Numbered from the stretch's first letter, positions 1 to 12,127 are shown. The stretch is DNA of 64,000 bases from Panorpa germanica (GCA_963678705.1 OY783203.1:45694347-45758346), one strand, 5' to 3'. Numbers and translations: made by a program. Notes: generated from the letters alone by a model not told the origin.

Positions 1-1880
1 ATTTAAATTATAAGGTTAACCATTAAAGAAAATATTATTCTAAATTCATTCTTTAAAAATATATTAAAATTAAAGCTTACTAACTAACGCTAATCTTAGA
101 ACATGTATTAAAAACCTCGTAAATTTGAGTAATTAATATTCTGATAGAACACGAATCGACATTTATTGTCGACTTTATTATATAAAACAAGTAAAGTACC
201 CCGTCATATACACACTTACATTCAAACATTAAATATTTTATTTATACTTGTAAATTACATTACAATGATTAGCTGCATAATGATGTAACATGTAACATGT
301 ATGAACAGTGCGTTACGTATCGGGTAACGGGTGTACGGGGGTACTACTCAAATCTCAACGTGTAACGTGTGCGTAGTTTTACGATCTAAAACACGTGCTA
401 GTTATTGAATTGTGGGTAGAAAATCAATTATGATGCATGGCATTTATATCTCTAAATGTACGACTATGTTCCACGATTTTGTGTTTGAATATTAAACAAT
501 ATTAATATATATCGTAATATTTTTTACCTAAAATTACGTTTTATTATTTACCGAAGAGTAATATAATTCTGTTACTTTGTCATTAAATATAAAACCTATG
601 CGCAAATAATTTTAAAAAAAATTAGGTTGCATAGATACTAAATGTATAATATATTTTTAATGACGTGTTTTACCCTCTTGGAAAATAGACCGACGTTAAA
701 TAGAATAATTAAAAAAATAAGCATTGGTTAAAGTTAAGCTGCATATATTTTTTTCACGAAGCGAAAATTAATTGTTTACATAAACTCAATATTGCAATAT
801 TCACAGTACATAAATGACCAGTTTTAATATTACTTTAAAAGGATATCCAAAATAAATATTATTTTATTTTACTGATAACATTTTATAAAACACCCTGTGG
901 TTGTGAGTTTACACAGTGGGGATGTGATAAAGGGTACAAACGAAGAAACCTTAAACGTTCGTCTAACATCACTTTTCAATTAAATTAAAAAGAAAACAAT
1001 TATAGTACAATATTTAATTGATTCCTTGAACTATATTTACGAAAGCGCTACACGTCCAGCTCTAAAAATAGCAGGTTACTGATTATTGACATCACAAGTT
1101 AGTTCAAACATAAACACAGTGATATAAATAATTGTTCATGGTCTAATATGTTTGGAATTTAAAATATTACATAATTTATGTAAATAGTTTTACAGTATAA
1201 GTAATACATTTACATAAAATCTAATCAAACATAAACAAAACCATGTCTACAATGTCATCTTGTTCATTCACTTAATATTTATGTAGCAGATACGTTTACA
1301 GGTAAATTATACGTAAATGATTAACATAAGGTTTGTCAACTCGATTAATAGTTTACCACTTCGAGTTTGTGTAGCTGTCGCGTTTGGTAAGGTGGGTGTA
1401 ATTTTAAAGTAAATCAGCAAATTTCATGAAAACCAACAGCTTTGAACAATAGTGAACAAACGCATGAGTTATACATTAAAATTTATTTTCAGAATGTTTT
1501 CACTGAAACTATTTTAAATTTATTTTCATTACATAAAACAAACACTCAACAAAACAACGAGTCCAAACTATTTGGTTAGTGTCAAGAGAGCTAGTGTTCT
1601 GTTGTTGATAGCTTTGGCATTGTTTTAATATTTTCGATTGTTTTTGTTAGATTTTTATCAAAAATTTTCATAGATATGTACTTATATTACTCATTCTTTA
1701 AGTATTACAAATAAATTTAAATTAAAGAAGAAGAGAAATATTTGCATGATGTTATTTATATGTTTATAAATGCTAATAAAAATATTAAATTTATTTAAAA
1801 TATTCAAAATATTACTGGCAAAGTGCGGAGTACATTAGTTATTCAGTTATGTAACAAATAGCCTTATTATTATCAGATGC

Positions 1881-1912
1881 ATTTATTATTTATTATTTAT
1901 TATTTATTATTT
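1881..1912. repeat. Tandem heptamer (ATTTATT)n
   Basis: Four and a half perfect copies of the 7-bp unit ATTTATT. A simple AT-rich microsatellite with no other content seen. Confidence 0.9.
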
Positions 1913-2735
1913 GAATTCAAGTCGTTCGTCATTCATCGTTCGTTTTGCTGTCGTTTGTTTGTAGACAGGTATTTGCATCAATAACTGACGACTAACATCT
2001 AGGCTAGGTTATATTCATAGTTACTACTGCGAAACACATACAGATTATTTCCAAGGCATTTCAAAAATGTTATCAATAATATTTAGATATTATAAAATAT
2101 GTATAATGAATACATTACATGCTTTAATTTTAATATTTAACGTTATCTTAATAACTGAATAGGCAAACTTATTATGTTCTCGGCAAGCTGTCTACAAGAG
2201 GTCGAAAGTTTATGCAACTTCTACGAAATTGTCTATTGTTCAAAAAACATTTCTCATAGTACAAAATGGCATATGTAAAAAGGTGCAGATATATAAATGA
2301 AGTTGGAAACACCAGCTGACGCCTGACGGAGTTTATTAGCACAATTGCGTACGTAGAATAATCGCTAGTGTGGGCTTAGGTGTAGGATAAGCTCTCTCAT
2401 AACAAACCGTTAAACCGTTTCAACCCGGTCAATGGAGCAACTTGTTATCAGTCTAGCACAGTGATAACATACACGTAATGCATGCAATTGACGAGAGCAG
2501 TGATGTCAGTGTTCATATTGTTTTTCATGTCGGTAAATAGAGATAACAAAATAGGAGTTATGATGCATGATTAGTTTGTTGGTAGCTTGAAGTTCTTTGC
2601 TGTCTTCAGCATGCCTTCAGATGCATATGTTAAGCCACCTTGTATGCTTCCAACGTGAGAAGATATTCGTTTCCAGACACTGAGATTTTCTGTGTCAGAT
2701 TGATGACAGAGTATTAAGCGCACACTGCCACAAGC

Positions 2736-2767
2736 GGTACGTCTGTACGTCGGTACGTCGGTACACC
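2736..2767. repeat. 8-bp tandem array, four copies
   Basis: Units read GGTACGTC, TGTACGTC, GGTACGTC, GGTACACC with exact 8-bp spacing. GC-rich compared with the surroundings. One of several period-8 arrays in the window. Confidence 0.85.
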
Positions 2768-3111
2768 TCCGCAACTGGACTTTACTACCCACGAATGTAA
2801 GACTTCTAAATATAACCCAAGATTCTAAATTTAAGTCGCGAAACATCTTAGTTATATTTTTGGCTTGCGGTTTCAATCTTGAGCAATGGAGTCATCGACG
2901 CTCGGGAGTCTAACACTATGACCAGGAGATTTTATTTTGATTCTTGCATAATACCATACGTACACGTACGGGAACGAGTCTAGATCATCCCGCTCTCGCC
3001 TCTCGGACGTCACAGATGGTCGGTGGTTTATTCGGCATCTGACTCACTGCAAGTGCGTATTTGTGTATATTAGATTCCGCCTGATTCGCGCTTCGTCTGA
3101 TGGTCTACTGG

Positions 3112-3143
3112 CCTGCTATCCCGCTATCCTGCTAGCCTGCTCA
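3112..3143. repeat. 8-bp tandem array, four copies
   Basis: Units read CCTGCTAT, CCCGCTAT, CCTGCTAG, CCTGCTCA at exact 8-bp spacing. Same period and copy number as the array at 2736, but an unrelated unit. Confidence 0.8.
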
Positions 3144-3821
3144 CGTATACATGTTCATCTTACATGCCTTACTACACAAATCAGTATAAATATCTGAGAA
3201 TCGTACTTTGTCTTACGTCCTTCTTTGCGGCGCCAATTTTGCAGATATTTTCGGTTCATGATTCTTCGTTCCAAAGTTATTTTAACAGATCACTACAGAT
3301 GTTACGTTAAAAATAGCCTATGTTGTTATTTGGAGAGTATGAGCACGATGTGCGAGTATATTTATCAGCTGTGAACACGTCATCGGACCAGCACCCCTGC
3401 ACTCCTGCACCCGTTCCTCCCTAACTCAACGTCGCGGCGGTCGTCCCAAACATTCCGACGCCAGTCGTATTGCCACCAAGCACAGAATACAACCACACAA
3501 CTTTATTAAGCTAACTAATTTATTTTTAATGCTTGCGTTCAGATTTGTGCTCCAATCATAAATGTTAGAATCCGTAGACTGAAAAAAATATTATTCAAAT
3601 GGCACGTGCCTGGGATGCGGCTGCTGGTAGCATTGCCTGGATAAAAAACATAGACATGTAACGTAGGCATAGACCTGGACCATAGAGCTGGAGCTAGAAG
3701 CGCGCGGTGTTCGATGTTTTCTGGTTTACGGGCTTAATGCTTTAGTGCTTTCACAGTTTAACGTTAACGTGAACGTACGGACGTAACATGAGGCGTCGCG
3801 TGTCGCGTTCAGTGGTCGTTG

Positions 3822-3858
3822 GATCACCGATCACCGATCACCGATCAACCGATCAACC
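3822..3858. repeat. Tandem array switching from 7-bp to 8-bp unit
   Basis: Three GATCACC copies (3822-3842) are followed by two GATCAACC copies (3843-3858). The unit gains one A part way through and both versions are repeated, so the array recorded an insertion and then its duplication. Confidence 0.85.
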
Positions 3859-4084
3859 GAACCGATGCGATGCACGGTGGACAGTGATGTAGGTATAAGT
3901 ATAATACAAGCTCCGTATGCCAGTATACGACTTACGGACGGTGGTCCACAAACTGTACGAATACGGTGGACAACGGATAGAGTCCTCCCCTCTCCTTCTA
4001 CTGCCCTACTCGCTTACCCGCACGGTGTTCCATCGCTTCACGATCGCTAACCTGTAGCATGTATCTATTGTATATGCAGTCAAA

Positions 4085-4100
4085 CGTCACCGTGACGTCA
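4085..4100 (+). promoter_or_regulatory. Perfect CRE palindrome plus adjacent CRE half-site
   Basis: TGACGTCA, the palindromic CREB/ATF consensus, lies at 4093-4100. A half-site CGTCA lies directly upstream at 4085-4089. They are about 160 bp upstream of the predicted Egr start site. CREs of this kind mediate cAMP and calcium induction of vertebrate immediate-early genes; use here is inferred from position and sequence. Confidence 0.6.
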
Positions 4101-4171
4101 CTTTAAAGCAGCGCGCGATGTATGTGGAGGGGATGGTTTGGAGGGGAGACCGCGGCATGCCGTGCTCTCGG

Positions 4172-4176
4172 ATTGG
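4172..4176 (-). promoter_or_regulatory. Inverted CCAAT box
   Basis: ATTGG on the + strand (CCAAT on the minus strand) inside GATTGGCCGCC, about 80 bp upstream of the predicted start. This is the usual distance and an acceptable context for NF-Y. It is a short motif, so it rests on its position between the CRE and the CArG box. Confidence 0.45.
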
Positions 4177-4194
4177 CCGCCATCCCTGATTACG

Positions 4195-4208
4195 ACTTCC
4201 AAATATGG
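4195..4208 (+). promoter_or_regulatory. CArG box (serum response element) overlapped by an Ets-type site
   Basis: CCAAATATGG at 4199-4208 fits the SRF consensus CC(A/T)6GG exactly. ACTTCC at 4195-4200 (GGAAGT on the minus strand) is an Ets core abutting and overlapping it. SRF with an Ets-domain ternary-complex factor on such a composite site drives MAPK-dependent induction of vertebrate Egr1 and Fos. The site lies about 50 bp upstream of the predicted start. Function in this insect is inferred. Confidence 0.6.
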
Positions 4209-4223
4209 GACAGATGCTCCATT

Positions 4224-4287
4224 CATAAAAGTAAAGTCGCGAACGCGTCGCGACCAGTCTACGAGCGACCGCCAACGATAGAGGTTG
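4224..4287 (+). promoter_or_regulatory. Predicted Egr core promoter (TATA-like, Inr, DPE)
   Basis: CATAAAAG at 4224-4231 is a TATA-like box with one mismatch. CCAGTCT at 4254-4260 resembles the insect initiator TCAGT and would place +1 at A4256, about 30 bp downstream of the TATA-like box. GGTTG at 4283-4287 fits the DPE consensus RGWYV at exactly +28 to +32. Each motif is weak alone; the correct mutual spacing and the CArG, CCAAT and CRE sites upstream support the call. No transcript data were available. Confidence 0.45.
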
Positions 4288-4843
4288 TGTCGCAAAGGTC
4301 TCCAGACCTTGACCCGTCGTATACCTACGCTATACGTATCTACGCCATCGAGTAACGACTGAGTAGCATTAATTGCTTCCCACCAGTGACATATAGAGTA
4401 GACTAGTATAGTCGTGTTTTATTCCCGCGGTGTTTGTTTATACGGCGTCAATCCTGACGGCCACCGGGTGTGCACTGTTTTGGATCCCTCTCCCTCCTCC
4501 CCCCGTTCGACCACTTTCTTCCTCTGATCCTCCCTGGCCCTGCCACCTGTTTGACACTTCCTATACCATCTTTGATACAGTATCCGCAGCCCCCGTAGTG
4601 CCAATTACCCTCTTGGAATCCTCTTTGGAAAGTGCAGTTGGTGTGGAGCAAATTGTTCCAGTGTCCCACGAAAGTGTGAGCGTGAGCGTGAGCGTGAACG
4701 TTGATGACGGAGATCTAAATCCAATCAACGATTTTAGTGAAACAATTGTCAGTGTAATTGACGGTGATTCTTGTATCGTCTCAGGCGTCGCAGGTCCACC
4801 AGCACCAGCGGCTCATCCGGGAGTTCCTACCCCGCCGACGACC
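4256..4843 (+). other. sr: Predicted Egr 5' leader with one tiny uORF
   Basis: From the predicted start to the first in-frame ATG there are 588 bases with a single ATG, at 4704. It opens a four-codon uORF (MTEI, stop at 4716-4718). The preceding 448 bases contain no ATG, well below chance, as expected for a scanned leader. The coding frame is also open without a stop from 4412 to 4843, so part of this region may be translated from a non-AUG codon or an unseen upstream exon. It includes a 6-bp repeat GTGAGC around 4675-4698 that would encode alternating Val-Ser. Confidence 0.5.
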
Positions 4844-5168
4844 ATGATCATGGACGGGCTGGAAACGCTGACCCCACAGCACCATCACCATCACGCTTCC
4901 GCCTTCCTTCTTACGGAAACTGCGGCTGCGGCGGCTGCACATTTCAACGTGCTAAGTTTTGACACGTGCCTCTACAAGGGCTCCGGTCCGTCTGGGTGTG
5001 ACAGCGGGGGAAGTCCGGCTCCGGGAGTCTCTGCATCGGCTTCTGATCTTGCCGAAAGTGCGGCCTCGGAGCCCCAACCAGGAGATCTCAACACCCCTGT
5101 GACAACATCCGGAGATATACCTTCCTTCTTCGGGCCATCAACAGTTGTGGAACCACCCCCAATTACAG
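4844..5168 (+). CDS. sr: Egr/stripe zinc-finger transcription factor, coding exon 1 (N-terminal region)
   Basis: Encodes residues 1-108 plus the first base of codon 109. I chose ATG 4844 because it is the first in-frame ATG, in a good context (gacgaccATGA); a second ATG follows at 4850. The segment has a His run (PQHHHHHAS), an Ala run (TETAAAAAAHFNVLSF) and Ser/Pro/Gly-rich stretches typical of an activation region. It ends at the donor ACAG|GTAAGC. The phase (one base carried) matches the exon at 16194, and the junction codon is GGT (Gly). The frame is open 144 codons further upstream with no ATG, so the true N-terminus may be longer. Nothing in this exon alone is diagnostic of EGR; the call rests on the phase match and the zinc-finger exon. 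Confidence 0.8.
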
Positions 5169-5381
5169 GTAAGCTAACATCAACCAATTTTCTATGTCAT
5201 TCTGCTGTAATTGTCACATTTGCCATTTAGTCATTGACTTAGTCGCGATTTGCGATTCGCGGTTCACCGCTAAACTAATAATGACACTACTTAGAGTATT
5301 ACTGGCGGTGACATCATTCCCGTTGCCCGTAGTGTAATGACAACATATCGTACCGACATAAAACACTAAACACAGAACACA

Positions 5382-5402
5382 TAGCACACAGCACACAGCA
5401 CA
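5382..5402. repeat. Tandem heptamer (AGCACAC)3
   Basis: Three copies of AGCACAC near the start of the Egr intron, within a wider AC-rich stretch (about 5365-5409). Confidence 0.75.
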
Positions 5403-6179
5403 CAGCACGTGCTATTCACTCCAAAACAAATCATACACAAGTATCGCATATTGTTGTTATTTTTAATTGCTTCAATCCTTACACATCATCAAAGCCTGCT
5501 ACTTCTGATGCCGCATCAGCTGTGATCTTAGCCAGATTTGTTACCTTTATCACGAGTACTATGCATCGCAGTAATTTAAGTACATCCCCTTTAATACTCG
5601 TATCCGACACCACTGCCTGCGAAACTTTTAACATTTGCTGTATTCCAATTTTCCACCCCTTCGTAGTTTCCTATCCTTATACAAAATTCATGATAATATA
5701 TGATGATAAGAGATAAATGTCAAAACATCTTATCTTAATCTTTCCAATAGAGTGCACCCTGTGTGTATTTATTCCAGACAAGGACATTACCTACAAAAAA
5801 TGTTTGGAATTAACATTCCTTTAGCAGAGCTAATGTCCTTACTTGTGAACTGGTATTAGGTGAAATGGCAAATGTTGAAATTTGTTTGTCATATAAAACA
5901 GACCAAATTAATTTGTAGGTATCATTGTAATTGTGGCTAAGACGTCTACGACTGCGTTTAGCTATTTTGTTGAATTGCGAGTACCATACCTGTAATTCCT
6001 CATACCTATTATTCCCTCGCGTGCATGATAACTATGTTGTGTAACTAAGTGCGATAAAATAATCAATTTTCAATGGAAAATAAAATATACGGTGGAAAAC
6101 TGAAAATGACTAGCAAAATGTATTTATCGCGGTAATCCGTTGCCGTCGGTAGTGTTGTAGTGCGGCAGTACGCTAGTGG

Positions 6180-6211
6180 TTGCCGATTTGCCGACTTGCC
6201 GTTTTGCCGTG
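6180..6211. repeat. 8-bp tandem array, four copies
   Basis: Units TTGCCGAT, TTGCCGAC, TTGCCGTT, TTGCCGTG in exact 8-bp register. The last two positions drift while TTGCCG is constant. A third locus with period 8 and four copies. Confidence 0.85.
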
Positions 6212-9200
6212 GCTAGTAGCCGTAGAATATAGTCCGGTCGAATTCGTACATGTCGCACAGTCCTGTTACGTGTATTAATAACCAAATAGTCTGCAACATG
6301 AAGACTTTGCGCGATCTATTTATTTTCGTACACTCATTTCCATTTTATGTGATTTGCACGTTTACAAGCGTTACGTCATCATATGATCATTTTATGTATG
6401 TATTTGTAGTTCTTATGTTAAAATAGGATCCAACCAAATATTATCTTTGTGTGGAAAGTTTCTGAATCTCTGTTAAACGTTTCGCTCTCTGCTTAAAGCT
6501 GAACTTCTGTTCCGCGCCGAAGTTTATCAACTTTATGAAAGAATTTTTCCATCAAAGGAATGAAATATATTCATAACTGAAATATTTCACAGCGTTAAAT
6601 AAAAAATTTCATTAAAAAAGCTGAAACTAAAAATGTTTGATGTAAACAATCATAATGGAAAAATGTTACATAGTTGTTTGAAAATAAATCGGAGTTTTTA
6701 ATCTGGTTACAATTTTTTTTACTTAACTTAATATTATAATACTTTATTTATTACGTCATTCTTTAATAATACATTTAACTTTAGTATTTAACTCTATTTT
6801 CAAAATATTGAATTTTATTGATTTATTTGATGGTGGTAATTATGTTATGTTTTACATGCCAGTCAGATTTTTCGTTTGCATTCTAATAAATAATTATTTT
6901 ATTTCTAAATCATAACTCAATTGTGTCTCCATTAACTGAACAGTAACTGATTATCGAATCAATTACTAATATATTTTCTGTAATAGTGTAGAACTTTAAA
7001 ATATTGTAACAAATAAACAGAAAATGATTTTGGGCCATGACCTTTCACGTAATATTGATTTTTCATTAAAGTATAATTTAATTAAAATACCAAAAAATAT
7101 AAATTAATTTACGTAATGTAAAATAGATAAATATGTTAAACGAAATGAAATAACAGAAACCAAAATAGAAAAGAATTCAATATTATTTCAATTAGCTGTG
7201 TAGTTCAATTTCACACGAACAAATTCATATAACACAAACTATGTTTTTGAAGCATTCCATTAATTTATGAGTATACTACTAGTGAGTATATGGTTTACGG
7301 GTACGGGTATACATTACAGAAGCAATAACACAAAGATCAGGTTCATAATAGAGAATAATACGAGTAATAGCATATAATAAATATAGAAAAGATAGAAAGA
7401 AGAGAAAAACAATACGATATAAATGTTTGTAATATTCTTTCCGCTAAAATAAATGTGATATTTATTTGATTAAATAATTAAACAACAGTAACCGTGCTAT
7501 TATTTATTTACAAAACATATCCTTGAAGCATGCATTATATTTTTAAATAATAAACCTAAATATTTATGAAATACAACAGATAAAATATTTATTGACATAT
7601 ACATAATCAATTATTTATAAACAAAAGCACATATTGCTATCACTTCCAGTATTTCTTCAGATGCGTCGTTAATACGAGTTATCTATTATTAGTGAAAAAT
7701 CATATTATACATACGCCTATAACCGCAAATATTGTAAAACTCTAGCAATTTGATTCTATATTATTTTATTTTATTTATTTAGGCTTGGGCTTATTCAGCC
7801 TTTTCTTATTTAATATTTTGTATACAAGATAACTTATTTTCTAAGCGTATCTTAAGCGTAATATCAAAAAATACCAAAGCTCATTATTTTTCGAATTCAT
7901 TCATCTATCTGAATAGAAGATAACCACTAAACACACTACTATATATTTTACATAACATTGTCGTAGTTTATGTAAAATTTCAATGCATAATGTACTTCAG
8001 TTAAAATGTTTTCATATTAAGAATATTTTACATATTATTTACATAAGAAATTGTACAGAGTAACGTTAAGTGACATATATATAATATGAAAATGCTTGCA
8101 AAAATGTTACTTCTGCATAAATAATATATAAAATCTTAACCGGGTTTATTATGTAAAACTTATTAAAATTTGACGTAGTATTTATATTTTGGGTTTGAAC
8201 ATCGGCATGAATTTCTAGAAGGTTGAGGTGTTGACACCAGGTTGCTAATATAACGTTTATGAAATATGAACATTAAATATCGGTGAACAGTGACGCTTTT
8301 TTAATTCTCTTCGTGTGGAGAAAGCATTCGTGTGTACGCCAGACCTAATCTGGAAAGTGTACGTTTATAAATTATTATAAATATTATATCATTTTCTAGT
8401 AATAGAATGACAAATAGAAGAATTACAGCCTGTTGAAAAATCATTTCAAAAACCACAAATTCAGTTATTAGTTATTATTTAAAATAGTGACTCTGTTCCA
8501 GTGATAAGTTATCACAATGTAGCTATGTTCTTTTTAAAAGAACAGATTGAACTTCCATTTTGCTGTTTCTCTTATGTTATATTTTCTATACTCGGTTTTG
8601 TTCTGGATTTAACTCAGAGATGACGCTACTGTGTTGGTATATTTAATTTTCTTTTTACAACACAATTTTTTATATAAAAGATAAAACAGTATTTGTGTTT
8701 TCTATTTAACAATGTTTCAAATGATTATATAGTTTTGTAGTTGATAGATAATTAAATTTTAAAAATATATAAACTATGGCAACCATAACCTAAAAGTTTG
8801 GAAATATTCATTTAATTTATGTACCATTTGAGGATAATAATGGCTTGTTTGATTGAACTCGAACATTATTGAACGTGTCGTTTTAATGGCATTGAATATT
8901 TGTTATTAAGCATTATTTAAACATTCTAGTTTATAATAGTTTTCCGTTAGTTCTACTATCATTGTTATTCGAGTTATATTTAGTTGAAATATTTATCAAA
9001 TATTAAATTCCAATTAAGGATATTTGTTTTTCAGTTTAGTAAGCAACCAGTTCAAACAGGAAAACGTAGGTAACACACAAAACAATGATTATTTATTGAA
9101 ATTATTCTAAAATTGCAACTTATTGGAACCATTTATTGATCAATTCAATTCGATCAACGCGATTTAATCAATTTTAAAATTAATACACGAAATCAATCAC

Positions 9201-9956
9201 ATTAGTGCATTATCAAGTAATTAATCGAACTTTAAAAAATTTGTGTTACACGGTTTGTGCGCTATTCTTTTCTATATTTTTACTAACTGGTTGTTAATCT
9301 ATATTTATAAACAAAAATATTTTTTTAAATGAAATTTGTAAGTTTGTCATTTAAACAGAGCAAAGGAAGTTCCAGAAATTATTTAATTTTATTTATATAT
9401 ATTTACTAATTTCAAAACTATTTATCTCTACAGCAGTCCTATTTTATTCATTGCGAGCAATAAATTCATCGCAATAGAACTCCAACTTATTAACAATCGT
9501 GATTTTATAATGGCGCCGGTACTCTGCTCTCCCGGTAACTGCGTAATAACATCTAATTGTTTATATCATACTTTGTTAAATCACTTTTGTTTTATAAACA
9601 TAATCAAACATTGTGTATTGATTTAAACCATGGACTACTATAGCTTGCTTGTATAATTTAGACATTGCATTCATATATGTTTAGTAAATAAAAAGTACGT
9701 ATAAACTGCACATCATATTAGGTTAGCGGAATTCATGTTGTTTACTTTTTTACTACAATAGTCATTGACATTTTATTTATACCTTAAAATCAGGTAAATA
9801 GTATAGTCTTATACTGGCGATATGTTTTGAAATACTGAATGGACTTTCACGGACTTTCTTTATATGTATAAAAATATTAAACATCAATTTTTGCATATTT
9901 AAATGGTTTATGTATGTGTTTAATATGTAAAAAAATTCAATAATTTTTTTTTAAAC

Positions 9957-10035
9957 AATGTCGCGGGAATCCAACGCGACGATACGTACAGCAGTCTGAT
10001 TTCAAGCTCAATGGTCTCGGCCATAGTGCCGTTGG
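9957..10035 (-). mobile_element. tRNA-derived SINE or class II tRNA pseudogene
   Basis: Read on the minus strand, ATGGCCGAGACC (about 10013-10024) matches the A-box region of Leu/Ser tRNAs (TGGCCGAG). About 40 bases later GTCGCG and CGCGAC (9961-9980) flank a degenerate B-box loop, making a 6-bp T-arm-like stem. An A-rich tail follows on the minus strand (the T/A runs at about 9935-9956). Its sequence between the boxes resembles the minus-strand piece at 21959, so the two look like one SINE family. No intact cloverleaf is present, so it is not a working tRNA gene. Confidence 0.55.
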
Positions 10036-11085
10036 TTATATATTTAACAACTATATTATTATAAATAATTTTCCTAATTGAGTACTATATGTGATGGCCC
10101 ACGCTCTATATAAATAGCAATTAAAAACGATTTTTTAATAATTTTAATTATAAAAAATTCATAACAAAATAATTAAAAGTATATTTTTTTTATATATATT
10201 AACTATTTGTTTTTATTAGCAATTTGTATAGTAACTGCAATATACTCTTATCAAAGTACCAATTCAGCCTAAGGTGGAAGAGATTAGATGATTGTGTCAT
10301 TTTCTCACATGCATTTTAATAAATGATAATCATCTGCTTTTCATTATTTTTTACGCTGTCTCAAAAATTTTATAGAAGGGGAATAGACACCAACGATAAG
10401 CCTAATTGTTATTGCATTACAACTTTTCAAACACAAAGAATATTCTTTTTGTATACAGATTGAAAAAATGGAAGAAAATGACAATAAATCTTTCTATAAA
10501 AACAAAAAATATTCCCTTACGTGGTTCTAAACTGAACTGACGATACATTTTCATATATGTCATTATCATTAACTTGAAAGTCAGGCAGTTATATTCTCTT
10601 CAATTGTCGCTACTCGATTTTGATTATTTTAAAAATGAAAATTGTGTAGTAAATTGAACTTAATCAAAGTTTATTTTAAAAATGTAATTATACAGAATGT
10701 GTTTAAAGATAACAGATAACTGACTACTATTGATAACAGAAATACAATACAACACAATTTGAAACTCACTTGGACAGCAGAACTTAAGTGGTGATAAAAT
10801 TAATTATTCATTACTCGTAGCTCGTAGCGATTCAACCAGAAGTACGCGGGCTTTAGATTAAGTTTTATATTTTTTTATTTATTTTAAATTTTGGGTTTTT
10901 CTTTCCTTTTTTTTTATCTTAGAGACTTCTAAATGACTTTCTAAATTTTGATGAACCTACTCTACATATAACCAGAGATTATCTTCATACACTGAAAACT
11001 AAGCCCTATAATGTAACTTCGATTCGTTTTTCGTTTATGTACGAATGGTAAAGTTTACCTAGGAATTAGACGAAAAATGTTAACG

Positions 11086-11104
11086 TATATATATATATAT
11101 ATAT
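11086..11104. repeat. (TA)n microsatellite
   Basis: About nine uninterrupted TA dinucleotides inside the Egr intron. Confidence 0.9.
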
Positions 11105-11466
11105 TACGTAAATATCATAATAAAATATTTATTTTTTAAATCATTAAGTACATTTTGCGTATTACCCTCGATTGTTGAGCAAGAATGATTGCACGTTTCG
11201 TTACATAACATTTTACCATTAATTTATGTAATATTTCCATATTGTAATATATATATTGGTTGAATCCAACCAATCACATTCGCGTTATTACATTTTTGTA
11301 TATTATATGTAGGTAATAGAAAAATTCTATTGTGTAAGCATCTTTTCAAAGAAAATATTTCCATCAAAGTTTTAAAAATGGACAAAAAATAAATTGAAGG
11401 TTTATATTGGTAAGATCAATCAAAATGAAATCCTCCTTACTTTAATACAATGCTGAACTTGACCTT

Positions 11467-11515
11467 GGTTGTTGTTTGTTGGTTGTTGGCTGTTGGCTGT
11501 TGGTTGTTGGTTGTT
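11467..11515. repeat. Tandem heptamer array GGYTGTT, seven copies
   Basis: Seven consecutive 7-bp units: GGTTGTT, GTTTGTT, GGTTGTT, GGCTGTT twice, GGTTGTT twice. The neighbouring identical variants suggest slippage or segmental duplication. Confidence 0.85.
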
Positions 11516-11752
11516 GTTTGGTTTTTGTTATCTACGGAAATATTTATTCCTGTGTACAATGTTTTATAAATACATCACATCTTCAACAAGCTTATGGATA
11601 ACGTAGGATGCCAACGTAGATTACATTTTTTATTTGTTCTAATATTTTCAATACATTATTGTACATCATGTTATATATTGCTAGACTCGTTAGATTTCTT
11701 AGGTTAGGTTTCTACGTGTGCTGTACTTGCATCATCATGAGACAGGCCATTT

Positions 11753-12127
11753 GTGGTCTTTCCTGAATTTCATAGTTCTTTTTATAAATTTCAACGGGCG
11801 CACCCAATTCGATGCGTTAGTTCTCTTAACAGATTTATTGAACAAAATATCAGTGACGGCTGCGGGCTCTGGAACTCAGTGACCGGCGACGGGAACTCTG
11901 GGACTCGGGTTCTACAGGACACCACTCACTGGGCACTCGGATTATTTCTACATTTATCTGAAAAGCCTTATATGGAAACGAGTGAGGATTATTATGATTT
12001 CAATAGTTTATTCTCTCAACTTCAGGCCGCGCCTTCACATACGATTATTACTTTAGTACGGAGCCAAGTAAATGCATTAAATTATATATTCAATAAATCA
12101 AATCGATTTATAATTATAAATAACTAA
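11753..12127 (+). other. GC-richer intronic island with open frame and a CArG box
   Basis: A 124-codon open stretch beginning at GTG, not ATG, with clearly higher GC at 11855-11945 than the rest of the intron. The translation matches no family I know. It contains a perfect CArG box, CCTTATATGG at 11966-11975, and an acceptor-like CTCTCAACTTCAG at about 12015-12027. It could be an intronic enhancer or an alternative exon; I cannot decide between them, and chance is possible. Confidence 0.3.

Larger units (their letters stand above)
1..4080. other. Upstream intergenic DNA, no gene recognised
   Basis: Very AT-rich to about 2.3 kb, with many stops in all frames and no codon structure. From about 2.4 kb to the Egr promoter the base composition becomes clearly GC-richer, with several short tandem arrays (listed separately). 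A 101-codon open stretch on the minus strand at 2571-2876 begins at TTG and matches nothing I know. This GC-richer part could hold distal regulatory DNA of the Egr gene, which is inference from position only. Confidence 0.6.

Noticed and set aside
2571-2876. 101-codon open frame on the minus strand upstream of Egr
   Set aside because: It starts at TTG, its first ATG is internal, it has no recognisable domain, and it covers one of the period-8 tandem arrays.
3865-4050. 61-codon ATG frame just upstream of the Egr promoter
   Set aside because: It overlaps the end of a tandem repeat region and lies upstream of the predicted start. No similarity is recognised and the length is ordinary for GC-richer DNA.
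11699-11712. Two TTAGG units resembling insect telomere repeat
   Set aside because: Only two copies; expected by chance in 64 kb.
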